Under the pieces are notes generated by a model. It saw only the letters and a list, made by a program, of their open reading frames with translations. It did no database searches and was not told the origin of the DNA. The position numbers and the translations under genes are program-made. DNA of 64,000 nucleotides from Anodontia alba (lineage: Eukaryota; Mollusca; Bivalvia; Lucinida; Lucinidae), in contig OZ024826.1 of NCBI GenBank assembly GCA_964016985.1, forward strand, positions 46,600,978-46,664,977, in the 5' to 3' direction. Position 1 is the stretch's first letter. Every line of letters begins with the position of its first letter. This document shows, in pieces, positions 42,457 through 54,410 of this stretch.

Positions 42457-43343
42457 TACTTTCGACATCTTTCAGAAAGTCGTTTTTGCTTGACGCTTTA
42501 CACAGAATTAATAAATTTGCAAACTTCTGCCATGAATTGATATACCCATCTGTCGTAACTACCTATGCACAAAAAAGTTTTATTCTAGTCACTGTTTTTT
42601 TAAAAGAATCAAGTATTTTCACTTTTTCTAATAGTAAAAATGAATGCAAATTATGTAGAAAACTGTAGGGTAGGTACCTTCGACAGACTTTCAACAAGTT
42701 CCACTTATTCAATTTTTTTCCTGAAATTTTCACAATATTGTTGTGAAACATCAGTAATTTAGATTTAGCAAAGAAAAGTAAAAACATTTTCTTTAACATA
42801 TAATAAAAAAACACTTTACTGTAGAAATTGCATGGGTCAGACCAATTTTTGACCGTAAATTTAGTTTTAGTGCACATATTTGAGATCAAAACACAGAAAC
42901 AGTAAAGACATTAAATGGTTGATGATAGGATATGGTCAGTTAAAACAAAATATTTTCATTCAAAATACAGTCGAATCTCAATGGCTCGAATATCTTTGGG
43001 ACCATGGAAATTTTTTCAAGATATAGGTAGTTCGAGCCACGGAGAGCTAATAATAACGCCTGGTCAGGAAGCAATTGGCGATAATTTAGGGATTTTTTTT
43101 TTTTTTTTTTCCGATCTTCTAGATAGTAGTGGTATCTTGAGTGTACTCATTAGAATCGCCTAGATGATGTGATTCTAATGAATACAACATAAATTTCATG
43201 ATAAAATAAGAAAATTCCTTTAAATATTTGTTTTCTTGAACTATCAGACAGAAGAATTTCATAGGGACTCAAACAACGAGTTCGAATTACGTGGTAAACG
43301 AGCCATCGGTGTTCGAGCTATTGAGGTTGACTGTAAAACGCCA

Positions 43344-43391
<48 letters not shown>

Positions 43392-43434
43392 AAAAAAAAA
43401 AACGTCTTTCCGAGAGATGTCGAAAGGACAGTAG
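42457..43434. mobile_element. Family J element split by family B (J2)
   Basis: Left text TACTTTCGACATCTTTCAGA and right end GAGATGTCGAAAGGACAGTA are J ends. The body matches 31292-31910 in inverted order. Family B5 interrupts it at 42968-43333, and a poly(A) run of about 50 bases lies at 43349-43402. Confidence 0.75.
42968..43333. mobile_element. Family B pogo-like MITE, complete, with TA duplication (B5)
   Basis: CAGTCGAATCTCAATGGCTC to CTATTGAGGTTGACTG. TA occurs at 42966-42967 and 43334-43335, between halves of family J, which establishes both the ends and the TA target. Confidence 0.9.
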
Positions 43435-43520
43435 TTATATGATCTTGCTTTATATAATCTTGTTCGTTCGCTCGTCCCTTGATTGTGACCCTTCATTAAC
43501 TTTATGACGCTTTCCGTGCT

Positions 43521-43980
43521 GGGTAAAATTTCAGCAGACGACATTTTTAAATATTTTTCTTATTTTTTCCCAGAAAATAAGCTTTGACATTTCATGCAAA
43601 TTATCTCCTAGGAAGACACATTACGAAAACACGACTATTCAAATGTATAGAAAATTTCACCTCCAAAAACTGAAAATTTTCAGATAAAAAAAAAACTCTG
43701 ATATTTTTCATATTTCTGCTCAAAACATAGATTGTGGGTACTCGTTAGAACCGCCTCGGCGAGGCGGTTCTAACGAGTACCCACAATCTATTTTTGAGCA
43801 GAAATAAGAAAAATAACTGGTACCCCTGCAAACCCCAATTTTACTATATAAAAGTGGAGTTTAAGGGGGTCAAAATTATATAGGTATGTTTTCGTGATGA
43901 ATTTGCATGAAATATTAAAGCCTATTTTCTAGGAAAAATAAGATAAATATCATCAATTTGTCGTCTGCTGAATTTACCCT
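43521..43980. mobile_element. Family E hairpin split by A12 (E6)
   Basis: TGGGTAAAATTTCAGCAGAC with AATAAGCTTTGACATTTCAT on the left, and AATTTGCATGAAATATTAAA with TTGTCGTCTGCTGAATTTA on the right, are the two halves. A12 occupies the tip. Confidence 0.85.
43619..43899 (-). mobile_element. Family A hairpin MITE, full length (A12)
   Basis: CATTACGAAAACACGAC to GGTATGTTTTCGTGATG with a perfect core. It is inserted in the loop of family E copy E6. Confidence 0.9.
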
Positions 43981-44516
43981 AGCATGGTAAGTGTTAAATA
44001 GGGTGGTAATCATTATGACAAATGACCACAAGAATTTTCAATATAACAAAATATTTATTTCAAGTATGAAATTCCATAGTAATTTAACATTAACCTTAAC
44101 AATTTAACATCAGCTATGAACGGCTATAAACCAACTATGATAAAAATCGCAAAACTTTCATATTAAATAAATGCAAGCAAACAAAACAAAAGAAACATAT
44201 TTTATGCCCATTTTGAATCGATTTCATTAAAACACAAAATGCACAATTAATTAAGGAAAATTACATACAGGTAATAGCACATATACATATAAAACAGACG
44301 TTTTTGAAGAAAAAGCCATAAACAAGAAAAAAAAATCAATGATAAACAAGCTTAACAGAATCATAAAACATGCACATTACGCAGTATGGTGTAACTGTTT
44401 ATTATTTATTTGTTTAGACTTAATTAATTAATTAAAGAATTTCTTCATATAATTCTTTTTGAATATGAATGCATTTACCCAGGAAAGACCATATTTGTGA
44501 AGCATAACCTTCCCGA
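43981..44516. other. AT-rich spacer
   Basis: No gene or shared repeat recognised. Confidence 0.35.
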
Positions 44517-44622
44517 CCCAGTGGGCACATGACGTTTATGCAAAGTCGCATCTTCGTCGATGCAACGTTATGACGTTGCATCGACGTTGATGCGACGTTG
44601 TCTCAAAGTTGCATGCCGCGGG
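44517..44622. mobile_element. Family M MITE (M5)
   Basis: CCCAGTGGGCACATGACG with the central CAACGTTATGACGTTGCATC. The right end is degraded (GCATGCCGCGGGG). Confidence 0.7.
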
Positions 44623-44788
44623 GGAGGCACCAAAAGAAGATATGAGGAACAAACAATCATAATTAAAATCTAAAGATTGCCCTTAGTAACAAACCACGCG
44701 TAAATAAGGAAAATTGAGTTTCGGTTTGTCTGAGACTTCTCATGAAAACAATATAGTTTTGCGGGAGCATACGCTCCCTATAACATGC

Positions 44789-45019
44789 TTAAATCATTTA
44801 CGCCGGGTGTCCCATAAATGGGGCAATGAAAAACAGAGCAGACCCAGGTCAGACGCCGCGAAACGCGGCGTCTGATCATGGTCTTCACTGTTTGCATTAA
44901 GTACAGGAATTTCCATAAAACATGATTATAATAAAAACGAACAAGACATCCCTTCTATTGGAGATGGGTCCTGTCCAAAGAGTTAAGGTAGAGGAGTCTA
45001 TTCGGCATAAATGGGTTAA
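44789..45019. mobile_element. TTAA-ended hairpin MITE, family F type a
   Basis: TTAAATCATTTACGCCGGG faces CGGCATAAATGGGTTAA. The hairpin is AGGTCAGACGCCGCGAAACG and its return; the tail matches 51126-51355. Confidence 0.8.
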
Positions 45020-45204
45020 GTGGAATTTGATTTTCCAAGCCACTAGAATGGACTCAATGATCCTAAGCGAAAGAAAAAAAAAAACATAACTAGAAAATGT
45101 TGCATGAAACTGTACGATCCAACTATATCCTTGATCATAAATGTTGTAATCACCAATCATCCGTTCTGAAGACTTCCTGTGGCCAAAATGCTGAAATTTT
45201 AATG

Positions 45205-45742
45205 CAGAACTGGAGATACTTTGTTAACAAGCTTTCCCTAGTCCGAAAAGGGCCATACTTCTGTAAAATTTAGACGAAATTTCACCAAACATTAAGCTAG
45301 TCATCTACACATTAATCCGAAATTGCACACAAAATTTCATGAACCTAGCTATAGGGATTCTTGAGATATTTTGTTAACAAGCTTTCCCTATTCCTACACT
45401 GTGCAAGTCCGAAAAGGGCCATTTCTTGTAAAATGTTGACGAAATTTCACCAAACATTAAGTTGGTCATCTACACATTAAACGGAAACTGCATACGAAAT
45501 TTCATGAACTTAGCTATAGGGATTCTTGAGATATGTTGTTAACAAGCTTTCCCTATTCCTACACTGTGTAAGTCCGAAAAGGATCATAATTTTGTCAAAT
45601 ATTTATGGAATTTTACCAAAAATTTATCAGATCATCTACAAAGTAATCCCAAACAATACGCGTAGGCAAACTTTCATGAGCCTAGCGCTAAGGATTCTTG
45701 AGATATATTGTTAACAAGCTATCCCTATACCTCACAATGCAC
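45205..45742. repeat. Tandem array, about 150-173 bp period
   Basis: TTGTTAACAAGCTTTCCCTA recurs at about 45221, 45372, 45537 and 45710, each followed by AGTCCGAAAAGGGCCAT-like text. The fourth unit is cut by element X and resumes at 47624 (AAGTTCGAAAAGAGTCATAA). A related single unit is near 32870-33000. Confidence 0.85.
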
Positions 45743-47617
45743 TGTTGAACCGTATTTCTCACGGAACGGATTCCTCACGCCGGTGCGATAAATTCGACCG
45801 AATTTTTCACATTCGGACAAAGGTGAAGAATACGTTTTGCGGATTTAGAGTTTTTAACCCAAACGAGTTTGTCACACATTGCTTGCACACCAGTAAACAA
45901 ATTTTTAATGAATGGAAACATTTTCGGTGAAATATAGGTGTGAGAAATTCGGTCGGATTTTTCACATGTCATGTAATATGTCACAACTATGAATAATTCG
46001 GTCGAATTAATTTTACAGCAGGGAAGTTTTCGATCGAATTTATCGCGTGCCAGATATATTTGGTCGGATGTGTTACATGTGACACACTTTGGTGAATTAT
46101 AGGTGTGAGAAATTGGAACGTATTTTTCATATGTGATGTTTTCGGTCAAATGTGTCACAACTGTGTGGCGAATTAAGTCTATTTTTCCATAGTTTCACAG
46201 CTGTAAAGCATTGGATCGAATTCCTCACAAGTGACATATACGGTCGAATTTCTTACATGTGACACATTTTGGTAAAATATATATGTGAGAAATTCGGTCG
46301 GATTTTATCACATGTGATGTATTCTGCTGAATATGTGATGACTTTGACGAATTTGGTCAAATTGTTCACATCTGTGAAGTATTCGATCATATTCCTCATG
46401 TTTGACGGAACTTTACATTTGATATTTTCGGCAAATGTAGGTGTGAGAAATTCGGTCAGATTTTTCACATGTGATGTATTCTGTCGAATATATCATGATT
46501 GTGACGAATTCGATGGAAATTTTTCACAGCTGCGAAAAATTTCGATAGAATTACTCACATGTGCTATATTTGGTCAGATGTCAAACAGGTGACACATTTT
46601 CGGTAAATAAAGGTGTGAGAAATTCGGTCGCATTTTTCTCATGTGACGTTTTCTGTCCAATATGTCAAAACTTGTACGAATTAGGTCGATTTTTCCACAG
46701 CCGTGTAGTATATCATTGAAGTCCTCACGTTTAACATAATCGGTCGAATATTTTACACGTGACATTATCGGCGAATATAGGTGTGAGAAATTCGGTCGGA
46801 TTTTTCACATGTGATGAATTCTGTCGACTATGTCATAACTGTGACGAATTAGGTCTAATTGTTCACATCTGTGAACATCTGTGAAGTATTCGATTTATAT
46901 CAATAGTTTACATTTCAAGTTTAAGATAACAATATAAAGACTGATTTTTAGATATCGACTTTTCGAAATAAAATATTCACAAATTGGGTATCAATATATG
47001 TAATTATTAATATCCATAATTAATTATAGATATCAATAAAACTCTTTACAGATATCCATAATTTATAGATATCTTTACAATTAGAATATTTGATATCAGT
47101 ACCAACAATCTTATATCTATAATAAGATTTGTCGAAATCTGTATAGAATAAGGGATGATTGATATTATTGAACAAATCCATAGGTATCAAGAAACAGATA
47201 TGACATTTCATTTATTTCATTTTATGATATCCAATAATATTCGAAGTTAAAAATAATAATACAATAAATAATAAATCTATCACTCGATTAAAATATATGC
47301 ATGATAAGAAAAATATATTACCTCGAAACTGTATTAAATGGTTAATCGTATGTTTTATATCATAAGCTGTGACAAATACGTTTGTGAGAAATCCGTGCAT
47401 GAAAAAAAAAGCACTTTTTTTAGGGTTTTTTTGAAAGGTAACAAATACGTTTGCGTGCTATATATAAAACTGATACCGAACGAGTTTGTCACAGATAGGT
47501 GAGGAATACGTTCGGCAGCTGTGAAAAATTCGGTCGAATTCTTCACGCCGCGTGACAAATCCGACCGAATTTTTCACACGTGTGAGGAATCCGTTCCGTG
47601 AGAAATACGGTTCAACA
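45743..47617. mobile_element. Element X: 1.9-kb non-autonomous DNA transposon with 36-bp inverted ends
   Basis: The left end TGTTGAACCGTATTTCTCAC (36 bases match in all) is the exact complement of the right end. ATGCAC at 45737-45742 recurs at 47618-47623 as a 6-bp target duplication. The interior holds an imperfect tandem array (GTGTGAGAAATTCGGTCGGA at about 45936, 46095, 46281, 46437, 46608 and 46775), itself built from short GGTCGAATTTTTCACA units, then an AT-rich segment (46880-47340). No transposase frame is visible. Confidence 0.88.
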
Positions 47618-47694
47618 ATGCACAAGTTCGAAAAGAGTCATAATTCCGTAAAAAATTGACGAAATCGAACAACCATGTTTCACAAATGAATATA

Positions 47695-47863
47695 TAAATT
47701 GAGTCCCGAAGTTAGAGATGCGTTGAAAATATTGTGGAAAAGGAGCAATTTCTTCTCTTTTCCACAACATTTTGTTACCTGTTGTTAAAACAGGGACCAG
47801 ATTTTCAATTCGAGATATGCGGTTATTCGAGATAAGCTAGGTCGAGATAACGATAGTCGATTG
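47695..47863. mobile_element. Family D MITE, partial (D3)
   Basis: From AAGTTAGAGATGCGTTGAAA to CGAGATAACGATAGTCGATTG. The left half is missing. Confidence 0.7.
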
Positions 47864-47899
47864 TATACGATAAATACAGTGTCAAAGAAATGCCTGGCC

Positions 47900-48173
47900 A
47901 CTGCCCTTTCGACATCATTCGGCAAGACTCTTTCTGCTTGGCGTTTTATTTTAAATAAAGATATTTTGTTCTGATTAACCGTATCTTATTGATTAACCAC
48001 ATCTTATCAGAAACCATATGTCTTTTCTGTTTCTGTGTTTTGTTACTGAATATTTACCCTAAAATTAAATTTATGGTGCAAAATTTGTCTGACCTACTGT
48101 GCAAGTTCTAAAGCAAAGTGATATTTTAGAATTTTTATCTCAGAAAATATATATTAGATTTTTTATTTATTAT

Positions 48174-48210
<37 letters not shown>

Positions 48211-48508
48211 TAATTTTAAATTATTTACGTTTCACGACAATACTTAGAAAAATTCAGCAATTTTGAACAAGCGTAATTAACTTGTTAAAAATCTGCCTCA
48301 GGTTTAGCTACCCTGCTGATTTCTGCATAATTTGCAGCCACTTTTACTGTAGAAAGTGTAAAATGAAACGATTCCAATGTTTTATAACAAGTAACTAGAA
48401 TAAAACATAGGGTTGACAAATGGTTTTACATGAAAGCATACCAAAAGTATATAAATTTACTCATTCTGTGTAAAGTGCCAAACAAAAAACGATTTCCGAA
48501 AGAGTAGT
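47900..48508. mobile_element. Family J DNA element (J3)
   Basis: ACTGCCCTTTCGACATCATT to GATTTCCGAAAGAGTAG. It has the same body as J1, including a poly(T) tract at about 48174-48209. Confidence 0.75.
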
Positions 48509-48513
48509 ACAAT

Positions 48514-48819
48514 CATTACGAAAACACACCTATTCAAATAATTTAAAATTTTAAAACCAAAAAAGGAAAAAATTCAGATAAAAAAATCCGATATTTTTTC
48601 ATATTTCTGCTCAAAACATAGATTGTGGGTACTCGTTAGAACCGAGTTTGTTCTATTACTCGTAAGAACCGAGGCGGTTCTAACGAGAACCCACAATCTA
48701 TGTTTTGAGCAGAAATAAAAAATAATGTATACCCCTGTAAACCCCAGTTTTACTATATAAGAGTGGTGTTTAAGGGGGGGGGGGGGGGTTCAAAATTATA
48801 AAGGCATGTTTTCGTGATG
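48514..48819 (-). mobile_element. Family A hairpin MITE (A13)
   Basis: CATTACGAAAACACACC to GGCATGTTTTCGTGATG. The core tip has an extra insertion (GAGTTTGTTCTATTACTCG) and there is a G run at 48773-48788. Confidence 0.88.
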
Positions 48820-48825
48820 ACATCA

Positions 48826-49156
48826 TCATTTCTGAGTCTGTGAATTAGCTCTATTCTTGTCAACTGCTTGTAAAACGAGACGTTCATGACCAGAATCAAA
48901 ATCTGAACTATTATTTCTGGCTTTATTTGAATTAGGTGATATCTCATCTTTAGTTCTGGCACTATTCTCACTATTGTAACGTGTAATGTCTTCATCAGAG
49001 AAACTAAACATGTTCTTATCAAACTTGTTCTCGTTTTCAGACTTAGAGATTTGTGGTGCACCTGTCACATTGATGTTTGAACAAGTGGTAGCCATGTTGG
49101 TCTGTATATTAGCAAGAAAATCCTCTTGTACAATTGCTGGCGATGAAGATGGCGGT
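48826..49156 (-). CDS. Possible terminal coding exon, disordered protein
   Basis: After an acceptor-like TTCTGCTTTCAG on the minus strand, the frame reads PPSSSPAIVQEDFLANIQTN, then an Asn/Ser/Glu-rich stretch (FSFSDEDITRYNSENSARTK) and ends NRANSQTQK. No domain is recognised and the composition suggests disorder. The stop lies 6 bases from MITE A13. Open length and the splice signal are the only support. Confidence 0.35.
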
Positions 49157-49220
49157 CTGAAAGCAGAATAAATAGGGATAAACGAAATGCCAACTGTTTA
49201 CTTTTTTCACTGCCATAGGC

Positions 49221-49500
49221 CATCACGAAAACATACCTATATAATGTTGACCCCCTTAAACCCCATTTTTATATAGTAAAACTGGGGTTTACAGGGGTAT
49301 ACATTATTTTTCTTATTTCTGCTCAAAAGCATAGATTATGGGTACTCGTTAAAACCGCCTCGCCGAGACGGTTCTAACGAGTACCCACAATCTATGTTTT
49401 GAGCAGAAATATGAAAAACATATTAGATTTTTTATCTGAAAACTTTCAGGTTTTGGTGGTGAAATTTTCAGTATATTTGAATAGGCGTGTTTTCATAATG
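49221..49500 (+). mobile_element. Family A hairpin MITE, full length (A14)
   Basis: CATCACGAAAACATACC to GGCGTGTTTTCATAATG. The core has a single mismatch (ACTCGTTAAAACCGCC). Confidence 0.9.
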
Positions 49501-49516
49501 CGATAAAATAGGCTTT

Positions 49517-49588
49517 TGCAAACAGCATAGATCCAGATGAGATGGCTCATAATCATAATGAGCCGTCTCATCTGGATCTACATTGTTT
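49517..49588. repeat. F-type hairpin, inner palindrome GAGACGGCTCAT
   Basis: GCAAACAGCATAGATCCAGA, then TGAGACGGCTCAT and its return, then TCTGGATCTACATTGTTT. The same inner palindrome is at 55876-55938 and 63277-63344. Confidence 0.75.
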
Positions 49589-50051
49589 TAACATTCAGTC
49601 TTTCAACTTTACATATAAACTTCTTCCCAAGCAGTAAAAAAAAACGCAGACGACAAATGTCGTCTGAAATTTGGCACCGAATGAGTTAAAAGGATGCACT
49701 GAAAACGGAGAATATATGGGCCGCGTCAAGTGAAAAAGGGCCTTCGAATATGTGCAAAATACGCACTTTCAATCATCCTGCAACTGCGCAAAGTATCATC
49801 AATGCCTTTGTTCTCTATTCATACATTCTGTAGTGTCCAATGATTCTGTTAGCGGAAAGTGAAGATCCTGATCAGACTGCGCGGATGCGCAGGCTGATCT
49901 GAGCCTTCGCTATCGGCATATGCCTAAAGACACGTTTTCGCATGGTGTGGCCAATATAAAACACACGTTTAGCTGAATGTAAAGACTGTAAATTTTAGGT
50001 CTAGTAGTTCTCCAAAACCATTTTAGTCGGGAAACTCCCAAAAGTGTAATT

Positions 50052-50119
50052 GGCAAACAGTGCAGACCCAGATCAGAAGCCACAGGACGCAGAATCTGAT
50101 CAAGGTCTACACTATTTGC
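50052..50119. repeat. F-type hairpin, AGACGCC-like, degenerate
   Basis: GCAAACAGTGCAGACCCAGA and TGATCAAGGTCTACACTAT are the arms. The inner palindrome has mutated. A shorter remnant lies at 50428-50472. Confidence 0.6.
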
Positions 50120-50519
50120 ACCAACTACAGGAATTTCTGTAAAACATATATGGTAATGATAAAAACTAACCAGACACCCTGCTATTGGAAATAGACAGGT
50201 CCACAGAGTTATGGAAGAAGAGTCCATTCGACGTACAAGTGTCAAACAATCCTACAGAAAGGTCCTGAGCACACAACAATCTACAGAAAGGTCTGAGCAT
50301 ACAAGGTCACTTTGTGTCTCAAACCCCTTCTCTTTCTTTCAGGTCGAATCTAGAATGATTCCTGAGGGTGGTTCCATTTGATTAAACTAGCTTACTTACT
50401 CTAAGTATTCGGACAGACAAGCCTGAGCAAACAGTGAAGACCCAGATCAGATCAGGGGTTTACACTGTTTTGCCACTCATCAGCAATTTTATGCACATTC
50501 ATAGGTAATAAAATAGGCT

Positions 50520-50790
<271 letters not shown>

Positions 50791-50852
50791 CACACACACT
50801 CTACGAATTCCCCTCCGAATTCGCCCCTGTTTTCTGGTCCGTCTTTGGGTAC

Positions 50853-50975
50853 CTTTGTACCATGTTTGAGGGCCGTGCTGTAAACATAGCCTTTCTTGGG
50901 TATCTCAACATCTATTTCTGTTCCATACAAATGTTCAGGAGACTTGATATATTTGGTAGTTTTTTTTTCCGCCAT
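50853..50975 (-). CDS. Possible first coding exon (MAEKKTTKYIKS...)
   Basis: The minus strand has ATG in a good context (AAATATGGCGG), then MAEKKTTKYIKSPEHLYG and TEIDVEIPKKGYVYSTALKH, ending at ACAAAG followed by a GTACCC donor. The exon ends in phase 0 and so does not join directly to the candidate exon at 48826-49156. No family recognised. Confidence 0.3.
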
Positions 50976-51125
50976 ATTTTACAAGGAAGATAACTTTCTG
51001 TCTTCCTGTTTGCTTTCATGCACACCAGATCACTTTTGAAAACGTTCCCTTTTTAGAAGGGAGGTAAAACAAATTCTTATTTGTTTAGAGTATATTAATG
51101 AATGCTTCAGAAGCCGTCTATAACG

Positions 51126-51355
51126 TTAACCCATTTATGCCTAGCGTCCCATAAAAGGGACATTGGCAATCAGTGTAGACCCAGATCAGACGCCATAGAA
51201 CGCGGCGTCTGATCAGGTTCTACACTGTTTGCATTAAATATAGGAATTTCTATAAAACATGGTAATAATAAAAATATATCAGACACCCCTTTTACTGAAA
51301 GTGAACCTGTTCAAAAACTTGAAGTAAAAGAGTTCACTCGGCATAAATGGGTTAA
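51126..51355. mobile_element. TTAA-ended hairpin MITE, family F type a, full length
   Basis: TTAACCCATTTATGCC faces GGCATAAATGGGTTAA. Inside are CAGTGTAGACCCAGATCAGA, CGCCATAGAACGCGGCG and CTGATCAGGTTCTACACTGT. Reference copy for this subfamily. Confidence 0.85.
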
Positions 51356-51469
51356 GCAAATGTAAGTGGCCTATTAGAATTTTTGAATTGTTATTCCCGC
51401 TTTGTTAAATCAAGAAGAACAAGCAAATTCAGAAATTTATGTCCCTCACCTATTAAAAATCCTCCAAAA

Positions 51470-52060
51470 AAATGACCAGGTTAAAAGGTACCTAAGTTAC
51501 AATGTGAAAATTATTAATGTGAGGATTATGTCCAAACCACAAGCACATCTTCAGACCAAGTAGAAAATGCCTGCAAAGTTTCAAAAAGACTGGTTAAAAC
51601 CTGTAGGAGGAATTGCACACAAGACACCCTATATACTCTATTGAGGCAAAAAATGGCTAAGTTCACGATGTATAAAAAAGTAACAAAAATGAATCTGAGG
51701 TTTATATCAAAACCACAGGCACATCCTCAGATCATGTAAAAAAAACCTGCAAAGTTTCAAAACGATTGGTTGAAATCTGTAAGAGTTGCACACAAGATAC
51801 CCTCTCTATATAGACATGTACTGTTGAGGCAAAAAAATGACTAAGTTCACAATATAAAGAGAGTGACATAAACAAATCTGAGGTTTATGTCAAAACCACG
51901 TGCACATCCTCAAACCATGTAGAAAATGCCTGCAAAGTTTCAAAAAGATCGATTAAAACCAGTAGGAAGAGTTGCGCACACAAGCCATCCATTCTATGTA
52001 TACTATTGAGGCAAAAAAAGTAAGGAGTTGCGCACACAAGGTATGTACTATCTGCGGGGG
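51470..52060. repeat. Tandem array, about 180-bp period, three or more units
   Basis: AATCTGAGGTTTATGTCAAA, ACCACAGGCACATCCTCAGA, CTGCAAAGTTTCAAAAAGAT and AAGAGTTGCACACAAGATAC recur in the same order about 180 bases apart. Confidence 0.85.
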
Positions 52061-52310
52061 ACGGAAGCATGAAAGTATGGAGCCACTGAAGCGTGAATAC
52101 TATGTCCCCAACTTTTCACCGAAAATCCGGGGGACAAAAACAATCCTCGTTTTCAAAGATGTTACCATTAAACAGAATTTGCTGTTGTTAGGAATCCTTA
52201 ATGAGCAGAGTTATATATAAGGAATGCCTTGTTCCATTCTTATTTTCCCATAAAACGTGTGATTTGATTATTTGTTAAAAACATATCCAAAACATATATT
52301 TCTTAAAGTA

Positions 52311-52559
52311 TTAATCCTTGTCACGCTGAATAAATTAAGACGCCACACCCACTGCTAATTTTCAGCCAATCAGATTACTACGCCACACCTACTTCTAATT
52401 TTCAGCCAATCAGATTACTTGATCCAGTTTTTTTTGTGTTTTTTTTTTTTTTACAAACTTAAATACTTAATGACAAGCAGTGTAAAGAAGCCAACTGATC
52501 TGGATCTACACTGTTTGCAAAAACAGGGTATATCCGGTTTCAGCAGGACCAGGGTTAAA
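52311..52559. mobile_element. TTAA-ended hairpin MITE, family F type c
   Basis: TTAATCCTTGTCACGCTGA to CAGCAGGACCAGGGTTAA. An internal 46-bp segment (TTTTCAGCCAATCAGATTAC) is duplicated. The inner palindrome is AGAAGCCAACTGATCTGG, with one arm truncated. Confidence 0.75.
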
Positions 52560-52698
52560 TACAATGTTCTGGAATAATTTCTCATTAACTGTCAGCTCTT
52601 GATCAAAGGTGTCTGTCTTGCCAGTCAAATTATCATTATAACGAATTTCGTTATTGTATTGAGTGTTTGGTATTAAGAGGACTGATTGTTTTAATCCA

Positions 52699-52974
52699 CA
52701 TTACGAAAACACGCCTATTCAAATATATAGACACTTTCACCTCCTAAAACTGAAAATTTTCAGATACAAAATTCTGATATTTTTCATATGTCTGCTCAAA
52801 ACATAGATTGTGGGTACTCGTTAGAACCGCCTCGGCGAGGCGGTTCTAACGAGTACCCACTCTATGTTTTTGAGCAGAAATAAGAAAATAATATATACCC
52901 CTGTAAACTCCAGTTTTACTATAAGGAAGTGGGGTTTAAGGGGGTCAACATTATATAGGCATGTTTTCGTGATG
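52699..52974 (-). mobile_element. Family A hairpin MITE, full length (A15)
   Basis: CATTACGAAAACACGCC to GGCATGTTTTCGTGATG. The core stem is perfect except for a missing CAA at its base. Confidence 0.9.
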
Positions 52975-53124
52975 ATCTTGCAAGATGGTCAGATCCAGTT
53001 ACTATTCGATGAGCTGTTTTACAAGTGATTTCTTCCGCGGTTTTAATAGCAAATAATGCAGACCCTGATCAGACGCAACATTAATATATAGATAAATGAC
53101 ATAGACCTGTGTATATAAACGTTC

Positions 53125-53369
53125 AGGGCCCCATTGTTCAAAGCTTACGATGTCGTTAGTTAACGATTCGTTAAAATTTACATCGAGTGATACGCAAATA
53201 TGCTGAAATTTTTTGCTGAAAAAATGTGAGTAGCTTTTGCAGTGCAAAAGCTACTCACATTTTTTCAGCAAAAATATCAGAATATTGTATATTGAATCTG
53301 CTAAAACAGTTAACGAAATGACCCTAAACGAGCTCGTTAAGCTAACGACGCTTTGAACAATTGGGCCCA
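53125..53369. mobile_element. Family G hairpin element (G2)
   Basis: CAGGGCCCCATTGTTCAAAG faces CTTTGAACAATTGGGCCCAG. The central stem GTGAGTAGCTTTTGCAGTGC continues into its exact complement. Confidence 0.85.
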
Positions 53370-53424
53370 GGCTAATAAATAAATAAAAGGCCTGTGCATT
53401 ACATATTCTTATCACTTTATATGC

Positions 53425-53575
53425 TGGGTAAAACAGCAGACGACATTTGAAATATTTTTTTTTTATTTTTCCTAGGAAAAGGACTTGCCAAGGAGACAAT
53501 CTGCATGAAGTGTCAGATCCTGTTTTCTAAGAAAAATAAGAAAATATCATCAGTTTGTCGTCTGTTATTATTTGC
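53425..53575. mobile_element. Family E hairpin (E7)
   Basis: GCTGGGTAAAACAGCAGACG faces GTTTGTCGTCTGTTATTA. One central arm is partly deleted. Confidence 0.7.
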
Positions 53576-54204
53576 CTGCGCTATAAGAATCAATGCACGC
53601 ACTTCGATAGATTTCAACCTGTGAAGGGATGTAGCAGAGGGCCTCTTAGACTGGTATCAGTCTGTTAAATAGAGCAGTTTCATAAAACAAATTCACTAAT
53701 AAACTGCAAAACATATACACTAATATAATGTTCTCAAGAAATGTCTTATTTAAACTGTATTTTAGATAAGGGGCAAATAATATTAATAATACATATTTCT
53801 ATAGGTTTACTGTAGTTGTGCACCTTGTTTATTAGAATGGCTTAAATGCAGGGCCTGATTGCCAGGCTAAGGGCCTCTGTACTATAAACAATCGGAATGT
53901 ATCTGCCAGTCATAACATCTGTTGCACAAATGAGATGTTCGATTTTCATACAAGTATCAAAACACTTGCATATAATCAATGATATTCTTGTCAACAAGAA
54001 TAACGGCTGCTCTCTAAGTTGAGGTCGTATGAAATATTTCTAAGATCGTATGCATCATTTTCATAATTCCCGAACAGCGTTTTATTTTCAGAGCAAACAA
54101 AAGAGGAGTCTAATTTGATGCATTTCAATGTAGAAATACTTAATGTAGTTTAATGATGATAATTTATGGTAATCCTGTGAAAACGAACTTGATATCTCTT
54201 TATT
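53576..54204. other. AT-rich spacer
   Basis: No gene or shared repeat recognised. Confidence 0.35.
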
Positions 54205-54386
54205 CAGTTGTTTTAATTAGTACACTCAACATACAAGTATTATGTAGAAAATTGAAAAGACTTCCTAACTTATTGCTACTTGCTTCCTGACCTGGTGCCA
54301 TGATTAACCCTTAATGGCTCGGACTACCCATATCTTTAACAAATTTCCATGGTTCCAAAGATGTTCGAGCCATTGAGGTTCGACTG
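54205..54386. mobile_element. Family B MITE, right half only (B6)
   Basis: From the core arm TTAGTACACTCAACATAC to GCCATTGAGGTTCGACTG followed by TA. Confidence 0.75.
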
Positions 54387-54410
54387 TAGCACACTCAAAG
54401 GGAATGGATA

